A stretch of 48,490 bases of DNA from NORP240 sp046047495 (GTDB taxonomy: Bacteria; Pseudomonadota; Gammaproteobacteria; Pseudomonadales; Pseudohongiellaceae), in the NCBI GenBank assembly GCA_046047495.1, contig JBJOHV010000019.1, positions 1 through 48,490 of the forward strand, given 5' to 3'. Position numbers and translations under genes: made by a program. Positions 7,979-15,689 of this stretch are shown one piece after another. A model generated the notes under the pieces. The model searched no databases. It was not told where the DNA came from and worked only from the letters and a program-made list of their open reading frames with translations. Positions within the stretch are counted from its first letter, which is position 1. Every line of letters starts with the position of its first letter.

Positions 7979-8992
7979 TCAATCCTCGAAGGCGCCGGAC
8001 TCTTCCAGACGGGCTCCCGCCAGTACGCCGGACAGGGCGTAGTTGCCTTCGTGGCAGGCGTATTCGAAGATGCGCTCGCTGGTCAGCTGCATGGGAATTT
8101 CCCCGCTGAAATCCTGCACGAACGTGTCCGGGTCATGGACCGTGAAGCGGTACTGGATCTTGTCATCCGCCACCCGGGTGAAACGTTCCGTCACCACCAT
8201 GGCCGGCGAGGAATTGCGGAAGCGTTGTGCGTCATTGAAATTGCGGGTCTCCACCACCAGGGTGTTGCCTTCCCAGCGGCCGATGGAGTCACCCATCCAG
8301 GGCTGCATCACACCCGGTAGCGGATCGGCGTCGAGGCGGATGATGCGGGCATCATGCACCATTTCCACCAGGATCATCACGTAGCCGGGAGCCTGCACGA
8401 TCTGATAATGGTTGTTATACAGGATCGGCAGCATGGGAGGGCCTGAGCTGGAACCGAAGGACAGCAGGCAGCGCTCCGCCAGGGGGCGCAACTCCGGTCC
8501 GTCGAAGGCACCAAAGCGTTCCCGCTCGGCCCGCTCCAGGGCCATGCGCTGCTGGGCCTGTTCGGTATAGGCCGGCAGCTGGCCGTCGGGCGGATCGACG
8601 ATCAGGGAGCTGCGGTACTCGCCGTCATACACGGCCACGTGGGTGCCATCGTCGAACCAGAAATTGTTGTAACTGTCCTGCAGATCGATACGGCCCTTGC
8701 TGGGCGGGGCCCGATCGGGGTCGCTGGGAAGATCCTGCTCCTCGCCGAAGGCCGCCACCGACATCTCCAGTTGCCGGGCCTCCTCCGCACTGAGGGACAA
8801 CCGATTGCCGAATTCCGCGGCTCGGGTTAACGGTGTGATGGTGTTATTGGTCCAGATTCCCTGCAGGTCAGGATCCCCGAACCAGGTGGTGGGTGCCTGG
8901 AAACCGGTGGTCTGGGCTGCCACGGCGAAGGACCCGCCGGCCAGACCGATCAGCAGGGAGAGCTGGAGTATTCGGGTATTCAGGGTCGTCAT
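7979..8992 (-). CDS. Secreted protein of unknown function, 337 residues
   Basis: Not assigned to a characterised family. Residues 1-28 form a Sec signal peptide (SLLIGLAGGSFAVAAQ). The mature protein begins with the motif TTWFGDPDLQGIWTNNTITPL and has further blocks GRIDLQDSYNNFWFDDGTHV, YNNHYQIVQAPGYVMILVEM, IIRLDADPLPGVMQPWMGDSIGRWEGNTLVVET and ERFTRVADDKIQYRFTVHDP. I have seen this layout in exported hypothetical proteins of many environmental bacteria. ATG 8992 is preferred over ATG 8998 because AGAGG is then 7 nt upstream rather than 1 nt. Cotranscription with the downstream SRPBCC gene is likely (5-nt gap). Confidence 0.8.
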   Translation of the reverse strand: MTTLNTRILQLSLLIGLAGGSFAVAAQTTGFQAPTTWFGDPDLQGIWTNNTITPLTRAAEFGNRLSLSAEEARQLEMSVAAFGEEQDLPSDPDRAPPSKGRIDLQDSYNNFWFDDGTHVAVYDGEYRSSLIVDPPDGQLPAYTEQAQQRMALERAERERFGAFDGPELRPLAERCLLSFGSSSGPPMLPILYNNHYQIVQAPGYVMILVEMVHDARIIRLDADPLPGVMQPWMGDSIGRWEGNTLVVETRNFNDAQRFRNSSPAMVVTERFTRVADDKIQYRFTVHDPDTFVQDFSGEIPMQLTSERIFEYACHEGNYALSGVLAGARLEESGAFED

Positions 8993-9026
8993 GGCCATAC
9001 CTCTTTTGAAAGTCAGGATCTGATTG

Positions 9027-9779
9027 TCAGGGCTTTTGCAGTTTCAACAGGAAGCGGTCGGTGTTGCGGTTCAGCATGGGATCGAATATGGAGCGTCGTT
9101 TACTGTCGTTGGGATTGTGCAGCAGGTCGCTGTCCGCCACGATGGTGAAACCGGCCCGCTGGGCGATGTCGATGGCCTGGCTCTTCTGCATGCGATGAAA
9201 GCGGCGGTTGTCCGCGTCCGCCAGTCCGGCGTGATCGATCAGCCCGACGATGCCACCGGGTTTCAACAGGGACTTGATCTTGAGCAGCAGTTCCAGGGCC
9301 CGATCCGGATTGCCGTTGTAGTAATCATGCAGTATCTGGGCTACCAGCACGGCGTCAAGGGACTCCGGCGCAATCCCGATGTCGTTCATGGACTGCACCA
9401 GATGGGTGACATTGGTGAGATTGCCGCGCTGGATCTTCATTTCCAGCGCCTCTCCCTGGGAGATTTCCTGGCGGTCTTCCTCGAAGCGCAGGCCGCGGGG
9501 CGTGTTCTGGGCAAAGACCCGGCCCTCCGGGCCCACCGCCTTGGACAAAATGAAGGTGTAATAGCCACCGGCGGCATACACATCCAGCACCGACATGCCG
9601 CTTTCTATGCCCAGAAAATCCAGTACCTCAACGGGCTTGCGTGCATCATCACGCACGAAATCCGTCACCTCCCGATCCGGACCGCTGATGGCCTTGCGCA
9701 GCGCGTCCTTGTCCAGAGCTGCAGCGGGCGGCAGGCAGGCCGTCAGCAGCAGGACGACGACAAATCTTTTCAATTTCAT
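9027..9779 (-). CDS. Exported SAM-dependent methyltransferase-like protein
   Basis: A 250-residue protein with an N-terminal Sec signal (RFVVVLLLTACLPPAAA) followed by a class I methyltransferase fold: motif I is VLDVYAAGGYYTFILS, later GRVFAQN, ESLDAVLVAQILHDYY and LLKPGGIVGLIDHAG. A cysteine in the signal (LLTAC) could be a lipobox variant. Enzymes of this exported type are widespread but not characterised as far as I know, and since SAM is not expected in the periplasm its activity is uncertain. The start at 9779 has GGGAGAAA about 6 nt upstream. The gene sits 34 nt upstream of the 337-aa secreted protein on the same strand. Confidence 0.8.
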   Translation of the reverse strand: MKLKRFVVVLLLTACLPPAAALDKDALRKAISGPDREVTDFVRDDARKPVEVLDFLGIESGMSVLDVYAAGGYYTFILSKAVGPEGRVFAQNTPRGLRFEEDRQEISQGEALEMKIQRGNLTNVTHLVQSMNDIGIAPESLDAVLVAQILHDYYNGNPDRALELLLKIKSLLKPGGIVGLIDHAGLADADNRRFHRMQKSQAIDIAQRAGFTIVADSDLLHNPNDSKRRSIFDPMLNRNTDRFLLKLQKP

Positions 9780-9827
9780 GGCTTTCTCCCTGGTGCCTTC
9801 GGCCCCTTGTGCCCGGCACCTGTCAAT

Positions 9828-10265
9828 CTAACTGCTCAGTCCAATTCCCCGCGCCATCAGTGTCGCCAGCACGGGGATGCACAACAACAATACCAGCTCA
9901 GCCCGCAGCAACCACGGGATCAGCGCAGGAACGGCAATCGGTTCAACGGTGGAATTGCGCTGACGCAGGAAGAACACGGTGGGATAGATCGAAACCAATC
10001 CCATCAGTACAAACAATCCCAGCTTGGCGTGAAACACCGGATTACCGGAATAGAACTCCGCGGGTTTGCCGACACCCAGCCACAGGATCAGGCCGAACAC
10101 CAGGACGGCAGCCGCGGCAATACCATACGCCGCGTCCACTCTGGCCAGATTGCGCAGATCCTCCCGGGACAGGGAGCGGCTGATGGCGAGGTTCTCGATC
10201 AGCACCGCGCCGGCCAGCACCAGGATGGCAAGCAGGTGCAGATAGCGGAAAACGATATAGGCCAT
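9828..10265 (-). CDS. DUF2214 family inner-membrane protein
   Basis: A 145-residue protein with four predicted membrane helices. It carries the DUF2214 pattern: N-terminal FRYLHLLAILVLAGAVLIEN, DLRNLARVDAAYGIAAAAVL, GLILWLGVGKPAEFY and NPVFHAKLGLFVLMGLVSIYPT. No function is known for the family. The ATG at 10265 has a GGAG stretch upstream; the longer in-frame reading extends into the divergent matB gene and is rejected. It is transcribed away from the malonyl-CoA synthetase gene. Confidence 0.82.
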   Translation of the reverse strand: MAYIVFRYLHLLAILVLAGAVLIENLAISRSLSREDLRNLARVDAAYGIAAAAVLVFGLILWLGVGKPAEFYSGNPVFHAKLGLFVLMGLVSIYPTVFFLRQRNSTVEPIAVPALIPWLLRAELVLLLCIPVLATLMARGIGLSS

Positions 10266-10383
10266 GGCGTGGCTCCAGGACGGGTGCGGTCGGTGGCCGC
10301 AGGCAGGTGGCGGAATTGTAGCGAACTTGACAGTGAATCCGCTATCATCCCAGCGCTCAGCCAACCGCCCTGGACCCATAGTA

Positions 10384-11895
10384 ATGAACAAGAATTTCTT
10401 TGCGCTGATTGCCGAGCGCACAGCTCCCTTTCCCGACAAGGTCTGTCTCCACTGCGATAATGGCCCGGATTACACCTTTGCCCAGGTGCTGGCGCTGTCT
10501 GCGCGTATCTGCAGTTACCTGCGCCAACAGGGCCTGCAACCCGGCGACCGGCTGGTGGTACAGGCGGAGAAGTGCGCCTTCGGTGTAAGCCTGTATCTGG
10601 CCTGCCTGCAGGCAGGCATCATCTATATTCCCCTCAATACCGGCTATACGCCGGAGGAAGTGGATTATTTCCTGGGTGATGCCACGCCGGGTCTGTTCGT
10701 GTGCGACCCAGCCAGGCTGGCTGGATTCAGCAAGCTCGTGGAGGGACGGGGCATCCGCCTGCAAACCCTGGATCGCAATGGCCAGGGCAGCCTGCCGGAC
10801 GCGGTGAGCGGACTGTCCGCGGACCCCACCATCGAGCCGCGCAGCGATGACGATGTCGCCGTAATTCTCTACACCTCGGGCACCACCGGGCGCTCCAAGG
10901 GCGCCATGCTGACCCATCGCAATCTGGCGAGCAATGCCAGCCATCTGGTGCAGATCTGGGGGTTCACCGATCAGGATGTGCTGTTGCACGCCCTGCCCAT
11001 TTACCACGTGCACGGCCTGTTCGTGGCCTTGCACTGCGCCTTCCTCAGCGCCGCCACCATGCACTTCCTGCCGGGCTTCGATGCGGACCGCATCATTCAC
11101 CATCTGCCCGGTTCGACGGTGCTGATGGGTGTGCCCACCTTCTATACACGGCTGCTGAAGCATCCCGGATTTACCCGGGAGGTGTGTGCCAATATGCGCC
11201 TGTTCATTTCGGGGTCGGCGCCCCTGCTGGCGGAAACCTTCAACGAGTTCCAGCAGCGTACCGGGCATTTCATTCTGGAACGTTACGGGATGACGGAAAC
11301 CGGCATGCTGGTGTCCAATCCCCTCGAGGGTGATCGGGTGGCCGGCACAGTGGGCTTTCCCCTGCCGGAGGTGGAAACCCGTATCGTGGACAGCGAAGGT
11401 CACCCAGTGGCGGCCGGCGAGGTGGGTGTGCTGGAGGTGCGTGGGCCCAATGTATTCAAGGGCTATTGGCAGATGCCGGAAAAGACCGCCGAGGACATCC
11501 GCCCCGACGGTTTCTTCATCACCGGCGATCTGGCCAGCCGCGATGAGGAAGGCCGCATCACCCTGGTGGGCCGTAACAAGGACATGGTGATCTCGGGGGG
11601 ATTGAACATCTACCCCATCGAGATCGAGACCTGCATCAATGAACTGCCGGGTGTCGGTGAAACCGCCATCATCGGTGTGCCCCATGACGACTTCGGCGAG
11701 GGTGTGGTGGCGGTAGTGGTGACCGACAAGACGGCGACAGTCACCGAGCAGCAGATCTATCAGCATCTGGCCGACCGCATCGCCCGCTTCAAGCAACCCA
11801 AGAAAATTCTGTTCGTGGACACCCTGCCGCGCAACTCCATGGGCAAGGTGCAAAAGAACCTCTTGCGCGAGCAATACAAAGGGCTGTTTCGCTGA
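10384..11895 (+). CDS. matB: Malonyl-CoA synthetase (MatB-like acyl-CoA ligase)
   Basis: ANL-superfamily adenylating enzyme, 503 residues, the same length as known MatB proteins. It has the P-loop-like LYTSGTTGRSKGAMLTHRNLASNA, the motif HALPIYHVHGLFVALHC typical of MatB and its relatives, the ERYGMTETGM motif, ITGDLASRDEEGRITLVGR, and the C-terminal lysine motif LPRNSMGKVQKNLLR. It would convert malonate, ATP and CoA to malonyl-CoA in the cytoplasm; a related short dicarboxylate is an alternative. No Shine-Dalgarno is obvious before ATG 10384, but no other start is plausible. No malonyl-CoA decarboxylase or malonate transporter gene is adjacent; a serine hydrolase gene follows after 20 nt. 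Confidence 0.87.
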   Translation: MNKNFFALIAERTAPFPDKVCLHCDNGPDYTFAQVLALSARICSYLRQQGLQPGDRLVVQAEKCAFGVSLYLACLQAGIIYIPLNTGYTPEEVDYFLGDATPGLFVCDPARLAGFSKLVEGRGIRLQTLDRNGQGSLPDAVSGLSADPTIEPRSDDDVAVILYTSGTTGRSKGAMLTHRNLASNASHLVQIWGFTDQDVLLHALPIYHVHGLFVALHCAFLSAATMHFLPGFDADRIIHHLPGSTVLMGVPTFYTRLLKHPGFTREVCANMRLFISGSAPLLAETFNEFQQRTGHFILERYGMTETGMLVSNPLEGDRVAGTVGFPLPEVETRIVDSEGHPVAAGEVGVLEVRGPNVFKGYWQMPEKTAEDIRPDGFFITGDLASRDEEGRITLVGRNKDMVISGGLNIYPIEIETCINELPGVGETAIIGVPHDDFGEGVVAVVVTDKTATVTEQQIYQHLADRIARFKQPKKILFVDTLPRNSMGKVQKNLLREQYKGLFR

Positions 11896-11915
11896 GCGGA
11901 CACCGGAGACCGGTT

Positions 11916-13187
11916 ATGAATGTGATGCCCCTGATCAGATGCGGGTTGCTGTCGTTGCTGCTGGCCCCGCCGGGTGGCATTGCCGCGCCTGCCGGTGGAC
12001 TGCCGGCGGCCGACGCCCAGGCGATCGGATTCTCGACGGAACACGCCGCCCTCATCCGGGAACTGCTTGCCTCCGCGGTGGCCGACGGTCAGGTGGCCGG
12101 AGTGGTGGCCGGGGTGGCCCGCCATGGCCGCCTGGTCCTGTTGGAGAGTCACGGCTGGCAGGATCGGGAACAGCAGCTGCCCATGACGGACGACGCCATT
12201 TTCCAGATCCGTTCCATGAGCAAACCCGTTACCGCCGTGGCGGCCCTGCAGCTGATCGAGCAGGGCAGACTCAGGCTGGACGATCCGGTATCCCGTTATA
12301 TTCCCCGCTTCGGCTTTCAATTCGTCTTCATCAATCCTGACGAACCCTTTCTCAGTGCCGAGCGCAAACCCAGTCGCCCGATGACCATAGAAGACCTGCT
12401 GTTGAATACTGCCGGTCTCAGTCATCGCAACAGCCTGCTGTACCAGCAGCGCCGGGTGCGGGACCGTGCAGATACCCTCGAGGTGTTTGCCAACAAGGTG
12501 GCCGGTGTGCCGTTGATCGGCGACCCTGGCGCCCAGTGGGTGTACAGTGAATCCATCTCGGTTCTGGGCAGGGTGGTGGAGGTGGTGTCCGGCCAACCCC
12601 TGGATGACTATCTGCAGGACCATGTGTACGGGCCGCTCGGCATGCAGGACACGGCTTTCTTCGTGCCCGCAGAAAAAGTGCAGCGTCTGGTGAAGGTATA
12701 CCGTCGGGATGGCGACAGCGGTGAGCTGACTGTGGAACCCGAAATGGAAGTGCCCATCACCGAGGATCCGCCCCTGCTGGAAGGCGCGGCCGGTCTGGTC
12801 AGCACGGTGCCGGATTACCTGCGTTTCCTGCAAGCCCTGTTGAATCAGGGCGAACTGGACGGGGAACGTATCCTGCAGCCGGCAACCGTGGTGGACATGA
12901 CCCGCAATCACATCGCTCCCGAGCTGCTGCCCATCGGCACCAATCCGGATTCCCCCATGCTGGACCGCGGCTGGGGTTACGGGCTGGCGGTGGTCATCGA
13001 TGCGGCCAAAAGCGAGTTTGGCGTCAACGATGGCGAGTTTGGCTGGAATGGGTCCCTGGGCACCTATTCATGGGCGGATCCCGTCACCGGCACGGTGGCG
13101 GTGCTGATGTTGCAGATACAGCCAGCCAGCGCCGGCGGCCTGCCAGGGCGCTTCAAAGACCTGGTCCACAACGGCATCATCGAGTGA
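11916..13187 (+). CDS. Serine hydrolase, beta-lactamase/class C-like family
   Basis: A 423-residue exported protein with an N-terminal signal sequence (LLSLLLAPPGGIAAPAGG). The class C beta-lactamase/penicillin-binding fold is shown by the catalytic tetrad start S100-M-S-K103, the second motif Y210-S-E (YxN-like), VSRYIPRF, TIEDLLLNTAGLSH and the C-terminal GWGYGLAVV. The family includes esterases, D-aminopeptidases and PBP-related proteins; few are true beta-lactamases, so antibiotic resistance should not be assumed. GGAG lies about 8 nt upstream of ATG 11916. It lies between matB and the hydroxy-acid dehydrogenase gene with gaps of 20 and 13 nt, which suggests one operon. Confidence 0.87.
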   Translation: MNVMPLIRCGLLSLLLAPPGGIAAPAGGLPAADAQAIGFSTEHAALIRELLASAVADGQVAGVVAGVARHGRLVLLESHGWQDREQQLPMTDDAIFQIRSMSKPVTAVAALQLIEQGRLRLDDPVSRYIPRFGFQFVFINPDEPFLSAERKPSRPMTIEDLLLNTAGLSHRNSLLYQQRRVRDRADTLEVFANKVAGVPLIGDPGAQWVYSESISVLGRVVEVVSGQPLDDYLQDHVYGPLGMQDTAFFVPAEKVQRLVKVYRRDGDSGELTVEPEMEVPITEDPPLLEGAAGLVSTVPDYLRFLQALLNQGELDGERILQPATVVDMTRNHIAPELLPIGTNPDSPMLDRGWGYGLAVVIDAAKSEFGVNDGEFGWNGSLGTYSWADPVTGTVAVLMLQIQPASAGGLPGRFKDLVHNGIIE

Positions 13188-13200
13188 AGGAGTAAGATCC

Positions 13201-14352
13201 GTGCGCATCAAAGACTGCAACAACACCGAGGATTTCCGCCGACTGGCCAAAAAAAGACTGCCGGCACCCTTGTTTCATTACATTGACGGTGGTGCCGACG
13301 ACGAGATCACCTTGCGGCGCAATACCGATGCCTTCAACAAGGTGCGACTGATACCCGATGCCCTGGCAGACCTGTCCGACATGGATCTCAGCACCACGGT
13401 GCTGGGCCAGAAGATCGATTGGCCCGTTTTCCTGTCGCCCACCGGCATGACCCGACTGTTCCATCACGACGGTGAGCGCGCCGTCTGTCGTGCTGCCCAT
13501 GCCGCCGGCACGATGTACAGCCTGTCCACCATTTCCACCGTGAGTATCGAGGACGTTGGAGCCCTGACGCCGGGGCCCAAGTGCTTTCAGGTTTATATTC
13601 ACAAGGATCGCGGGTTGACCATGGATTTCGTCGCCCGCTGCAAGGCGGCCAATTTTTCAGCCCTGTGCCTGACGGTGGATACCCTGGTGGCGGGCAACCG
13701 GGAGCGGGATCTGGTGACCGGCATGGTGATGCCGCCCAAGCTGACCCTTTCCAGCCTGGCCAGTTTTGCCAGCCATCCGGACTGGGCGTGGAACTATCTG
13801 ACCCATGAGAAATTCCGCCTCGCCAACGTGGCCGGCAAGATCGCCTCCGGTACCGACAAGCTCACCTCCGTGGTGGGTTACATCAACAGCCAGTTCGACC
13901 GCTCCATCACCTGGAAGGATGCGCAGAAAGTCATCGAAGCCTGGGGTGGCCCGTTCGCCATCAAGGGCGTGATGTCTGTGGCGGACGCCCGGCGCGCAGT
14001 GGAGGTGGGTGCCAGCGCCGTGATGATCTCCAATCATGGCGGGCGGCAACTGGACGGCTCCACGGCCCCATTCGATCAGCTGGGTCCCATCGTGGATGCG
14101 GTGGGGGACAAGCTGGAAGTGATTCTGGACGGTGGTGTGCGACGTGGCACCCATGTGCTGAAGGCGCTGGCCATGGGGGCCAAAGCCTGCATGATCGGCC
14201 GTGGTTATCTCTATGCCCTGGCGGCCGGCGGCCAGCCGGGGGTGGAGCGGGCACTGAGCCGCCTGCGTCAGGAAGTGGAGCGGGACATGGTGTTGATGGG
14301 TTGTTCCCGGGTCGATGAATTGAACCGCAGTAAGTTGCATTTTGGCGACTGA
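13201..14352 (+). CDS. FMN-dependent alpha-hydroxy-acid dehydrogenase (LldD family)
   Basis: A 383-residue protein of the L-lactate dehydrogenase/glycolate oxidase family. It has the N-terminal FHYIDGGADDEITLRRN, the FMN-binding LSPTGMTRLFHHDGE, the conserved substrate block SNHGGRQLDGS with catalytic His and Arg, and the phosphate-binding DGGVRRGTHVLKALAMGA. It oxidises a 2-hydroxy acid to a 2-oxo acid, passing electrons to quinone or oxygen; L-lactate is the first guess, but 2-hydroxy acids such as mandelate or glycolate are possible. The start is GTG 13201, with AAGGAG about 9 nt upstream. Third gene of the matB cluster. Confidence 0.92.
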   Translation: MRIKDCNNTEDFRRLAKKRLPAPLFHYIDGGADDEITLRRNTDAFNKVRLIPDALADLSDMDLSTTVLGQKIDWPVFLSPTGMTRLFHHDGERAVCRAAHAAGTMYSLSTISTVSIEDVGALTPGPKCFQVYIHKDRGLTMDFVARCKAANFSALCLTVDTLVAGNRERDLVTGMVMPPKLTLSSLASFASHPDWAWNYLTHEKFRLANVAGKIASGTDKLTSVVGYINSQFDRSITWKDAQKVIEAWGGPFAIKGVMSVADARRAVEVGASAVMISNHGGRQLDGSTAPFDQLGPIVDAVGDKLEVILDGGVRRGTHVLKALAMGAKACMIGRGYLYALAAGGQPGVERALSRLRQEVERDMVLMGCSRVDELNRSKLHFGD

Positions 14353-14434
14353 GAGTTGCCAGCCGGTTGACAGGGCCTGACCCCCAAGAAATCCGTTGTA
14401 TTCCCCACCCCCTTGGACTAGTTTTTCCGGTGCC

Positions 14435-14448
14435 TGCCCGCGCGGGCA
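14435..14448. promoter_or_regulatory. Perfect 14-bp palindrome upstream of the peptide precursor
   Basis: TGCCCGCGCGGGCA reads the same on both strands and lies 66-79 nt upstream of the double-glycine peptide start. It could be a regulator site or a hairpin in the 5' leader. Such palindromes are not rare in GC-rich DNA, so functional value is uncertain. Confidence 0.35.
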
Positions 14449-14513
14449 TCGCTGCGGCAGCATGGAAAACCGCCCGCTCGGCAGGGAAATTCATCAATTC
14501 AAGGAGTGATCCC

Positions 14514-14726
14514 ATGCGTGTACTCACAATGGAAGAAATGCAGGTGGTAAGGGGTGGCAGTTGTGCGGACCTGGAGGGCTTCGGCTGGTCCACGTTCGGC
14601 GGTGCCGTGGGCGGTCTGCTCAGGGGTGCGGCCGGCGGTCCCTGGGTGGCGGCTGCCAACGCCATTTACGGTGGCGCGATCTCGGGGGCCATGTATCTCA
14701 TTTCCCATGACGGGCCCTGTTCATGA
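14514..14726 (+). CDS. Double-glycine leader peptide, candidate class II microcin precursor
   Basis: A 70-residue precursor. Residues 1-15 (MRVLTMEEMQVVRGG) are a double-glycine leader closely resembling that of colicin V (MRTLTLNELDSVSGG), the type cleaved by C39-peptidase ABC exporters. The predicted 55-residue mature peptide starts SCADLEGFGW, is rich in Gly and Ala with several GxxxG-like pairs (GGAVGG, GGAISG), and has exactly two cysteines, at mature positions 2 and 54, which could close the peptide with a disulfide. These are traits of class IIa microcins and pore-forming bacteriocins. AAGGAG lies 7 nt upstream of ATG 14514. An 88-aa membrane protein follows 15 nt later. No exporter is in the window. 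Leader recognition is strong; antibacterial activity is inferred. Confidence 0.78.
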   Translation: MRVLTMEEMQVVRGGSCADLEGFGWSTFGGAVGGLLRGAAGGPWVAAANAIYGGAISGAMYLISHDGPCS

Positions 14727-14741
14727 CCTGAGGAGAGTCCT

Positions 14742-15008
14742 ATGTTGCGGTTAAAACCCTATACAGCGGAGGAATGGGCGGATATCGAACGCCAGGGTTT
14801 CGCCAGGTATTACTGGAACTACATCGTCGAAACCTTCGTGGTGGTCATCGCCATCTTTGCCGCCATCAATTTTGTCGTGTATTTCGATCGGCAGACGGAG
14901 CTGATGGTGGCGGGCTTCCTGTCGGTACTGGTGTTTGCGCCAACCAGCGGCATTGGCATGTGGTACATGCTCAAGGCCAAATTCCACAAGGCGGGGCGTC
15001 AGTCCTAG
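14742..15008 (+). CDS. Small two-helix membrane protein, candidate immunity protein
   Basis: An 88-residue protein with two predicted membrane helices, about residues 28-48 (YIVETFVVVIAIFAAINFVV) and 54-75 (LMVAGFLSVLVFAPTSGIGM), a charged N-terminus (TAEEWADIERQGF) and a basic tail. It starts 15 nt after the stop of the double-glycine peptide gene with its own GAGGAG site. Microcin immunity proteins are usually small inner-membrane proteins encoded directly beside the precursor, so immunity is the most economical guess. It has no homologue I recognise, and an accessory export role is an alternative. Confidence 0.65.
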   Translation: MLRLKPYTAEEWADIERQGFARYYWNYIVETFVVVIAIFAAINFVVYFDRQTELMVAGFLSVLVFAPTSGIGMWYMLKAKFHKAGRQS

Positions 15009-15027
15009 CCCCGTGCCGTGGCAGACT

Positions 15028-15079
15028 ACCGGGGATGCGGGCTCCTTGCCAATGAGTTGCAAGGAATCCGCTCCCCGGT
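15028..15079. other. Long interrupted stem-loop between convergent genes
   Basis: Three nested pairings share one axis: ACCGGGGA (15028-15035) with TCCCCGGT (15072-15079), CGG with CCG, and CCTTGC (15044-15049) with GCAAGG (15059-15064), leaving a 9-nt loop. It gives 17 base pairs with small internal loops. It lies between the candidate immunity gene and the convergent cytochrome gene. No T run follows, so it is not a classical terminator. Confidence 0.7.
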
Positions 15080-15098
15080 GTTGTTGCGGCAGTATCGA

Positions 15099-15125
15099 GG
15101 CCGGTCCTGGCTCTCTTGACCGGCC
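15099..15125. other. Second stem-loop between the immunity candidate and cytochrome genes
   Basis: GGCCGGTC (15099-15106) pairs with GACCGGCC (15118-15125) around an 11-nt loop. It lies 20 nt beyond the larger stem-loop. Together they may slow or stop transcription from both sides, but neither has a T tract. Confidence 0.6.
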
Positions 15126-15158
15126 GGCTTCGACCCGGATGAGCAACTGGCTTGTGCC

Positions 15159-15689
15159 CTAATGAACAGTGCTGCGGTCGATGAAACCATCCCGGTTCGG
15201 CATCTGCACTGCCGGCAGGGAGCGGGAATCAAGGACGTGGTCCTCGGCAATGATGCCATTCAGATACAACAGGTAGGCAGTCACCTGGTAGACCTCATCG
15301 ACGGTCAGTGATTTCGGTGCATCCGCCGGCATGGCCCGGCGCACGTAGTCAAACACGGTGGTGGCATAGGGCCAATAGCTGCCCACGGTGCGGATCGGCG
15401 TGCCTTCCGACTGCATGGATCCGCCGACCAGCTGCAGGCTGGGGTTGGCGCCCTCACCATTGCTGCCGTGGCAGGCCTGGCAACGACGCTCATACACTGC
15501 CTTGCCCTGCAGGGCCGAGCCGCTACCGGCGGGCAGGCCACTGCCGTCGGACTGCACGATCAAATCCACCTCCGCCAGCTCGGCAGGGTTGATGGGGGCA
15601 CCCAGACGGGGCTGCTGCGCCAGGCTCTGGCTCACCACCAGGGCACACCCGATGGCCATGGCCAGCAAGGACTTGTTAAGCGTAGACAT
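15159..15689 (-). CDS. Periplasmic c-type cytochrome, sulfite dehydrogenase partner
   Basis: A 176-residue exported cytochrome c with a Sec signal (LLAMAIGCALVVSQSLAQ). The haem is attached at C70-Q-A-C73-H74, in GKAVYERRCQACHGSNGEG; the likely distal Met is in YVRRAMPADAPKSL. It has a single haem. It starts inside the end of the SoxC-like gene (14-nt overlap, with GGGGAGG just upstream of its ATG), so the two are translated together and it is the natural electron acceptor of the molybdenum subunit, as SorB or SoxD is for its partner. Confidence 0.9.
   Translation of the reverse strand: MSTLNKSLLAMAIGCALVVSQSLAQQPRLGAPINPAELAEVDLIVQSDGSGLPAGSGSALQGKAVYERRCQACHGSNGEGANPSLQLVGGSMQSEGTPIRTVGSYWPYATTVFDYVRRAMPADAPKSLTVDEVYQVTAYLLYLNGIIAEDHVLDSRSLPAVQMPNRDGFIDRSTVH

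Noticed and set aside
10327..10348. TTGACA followed by TATCAT as a promoter for matB
   Set aside because: The spacing is only 10 nt, not the 16-18 nt needed for a sigma-70 promoter.
10357..11874. 505-codon minus-strand frame opposite matB
   Set aside because: Low-complexity His/Gln/Gly translation; matB on the plus strand has complete ligase motifs.
11916..13187. Antibiotic-resistance beta-lactamase
   Set aside because: The fold is shared by many esterases and peptidases; the second motif is YSE rather than YxN and no resistance context is present.
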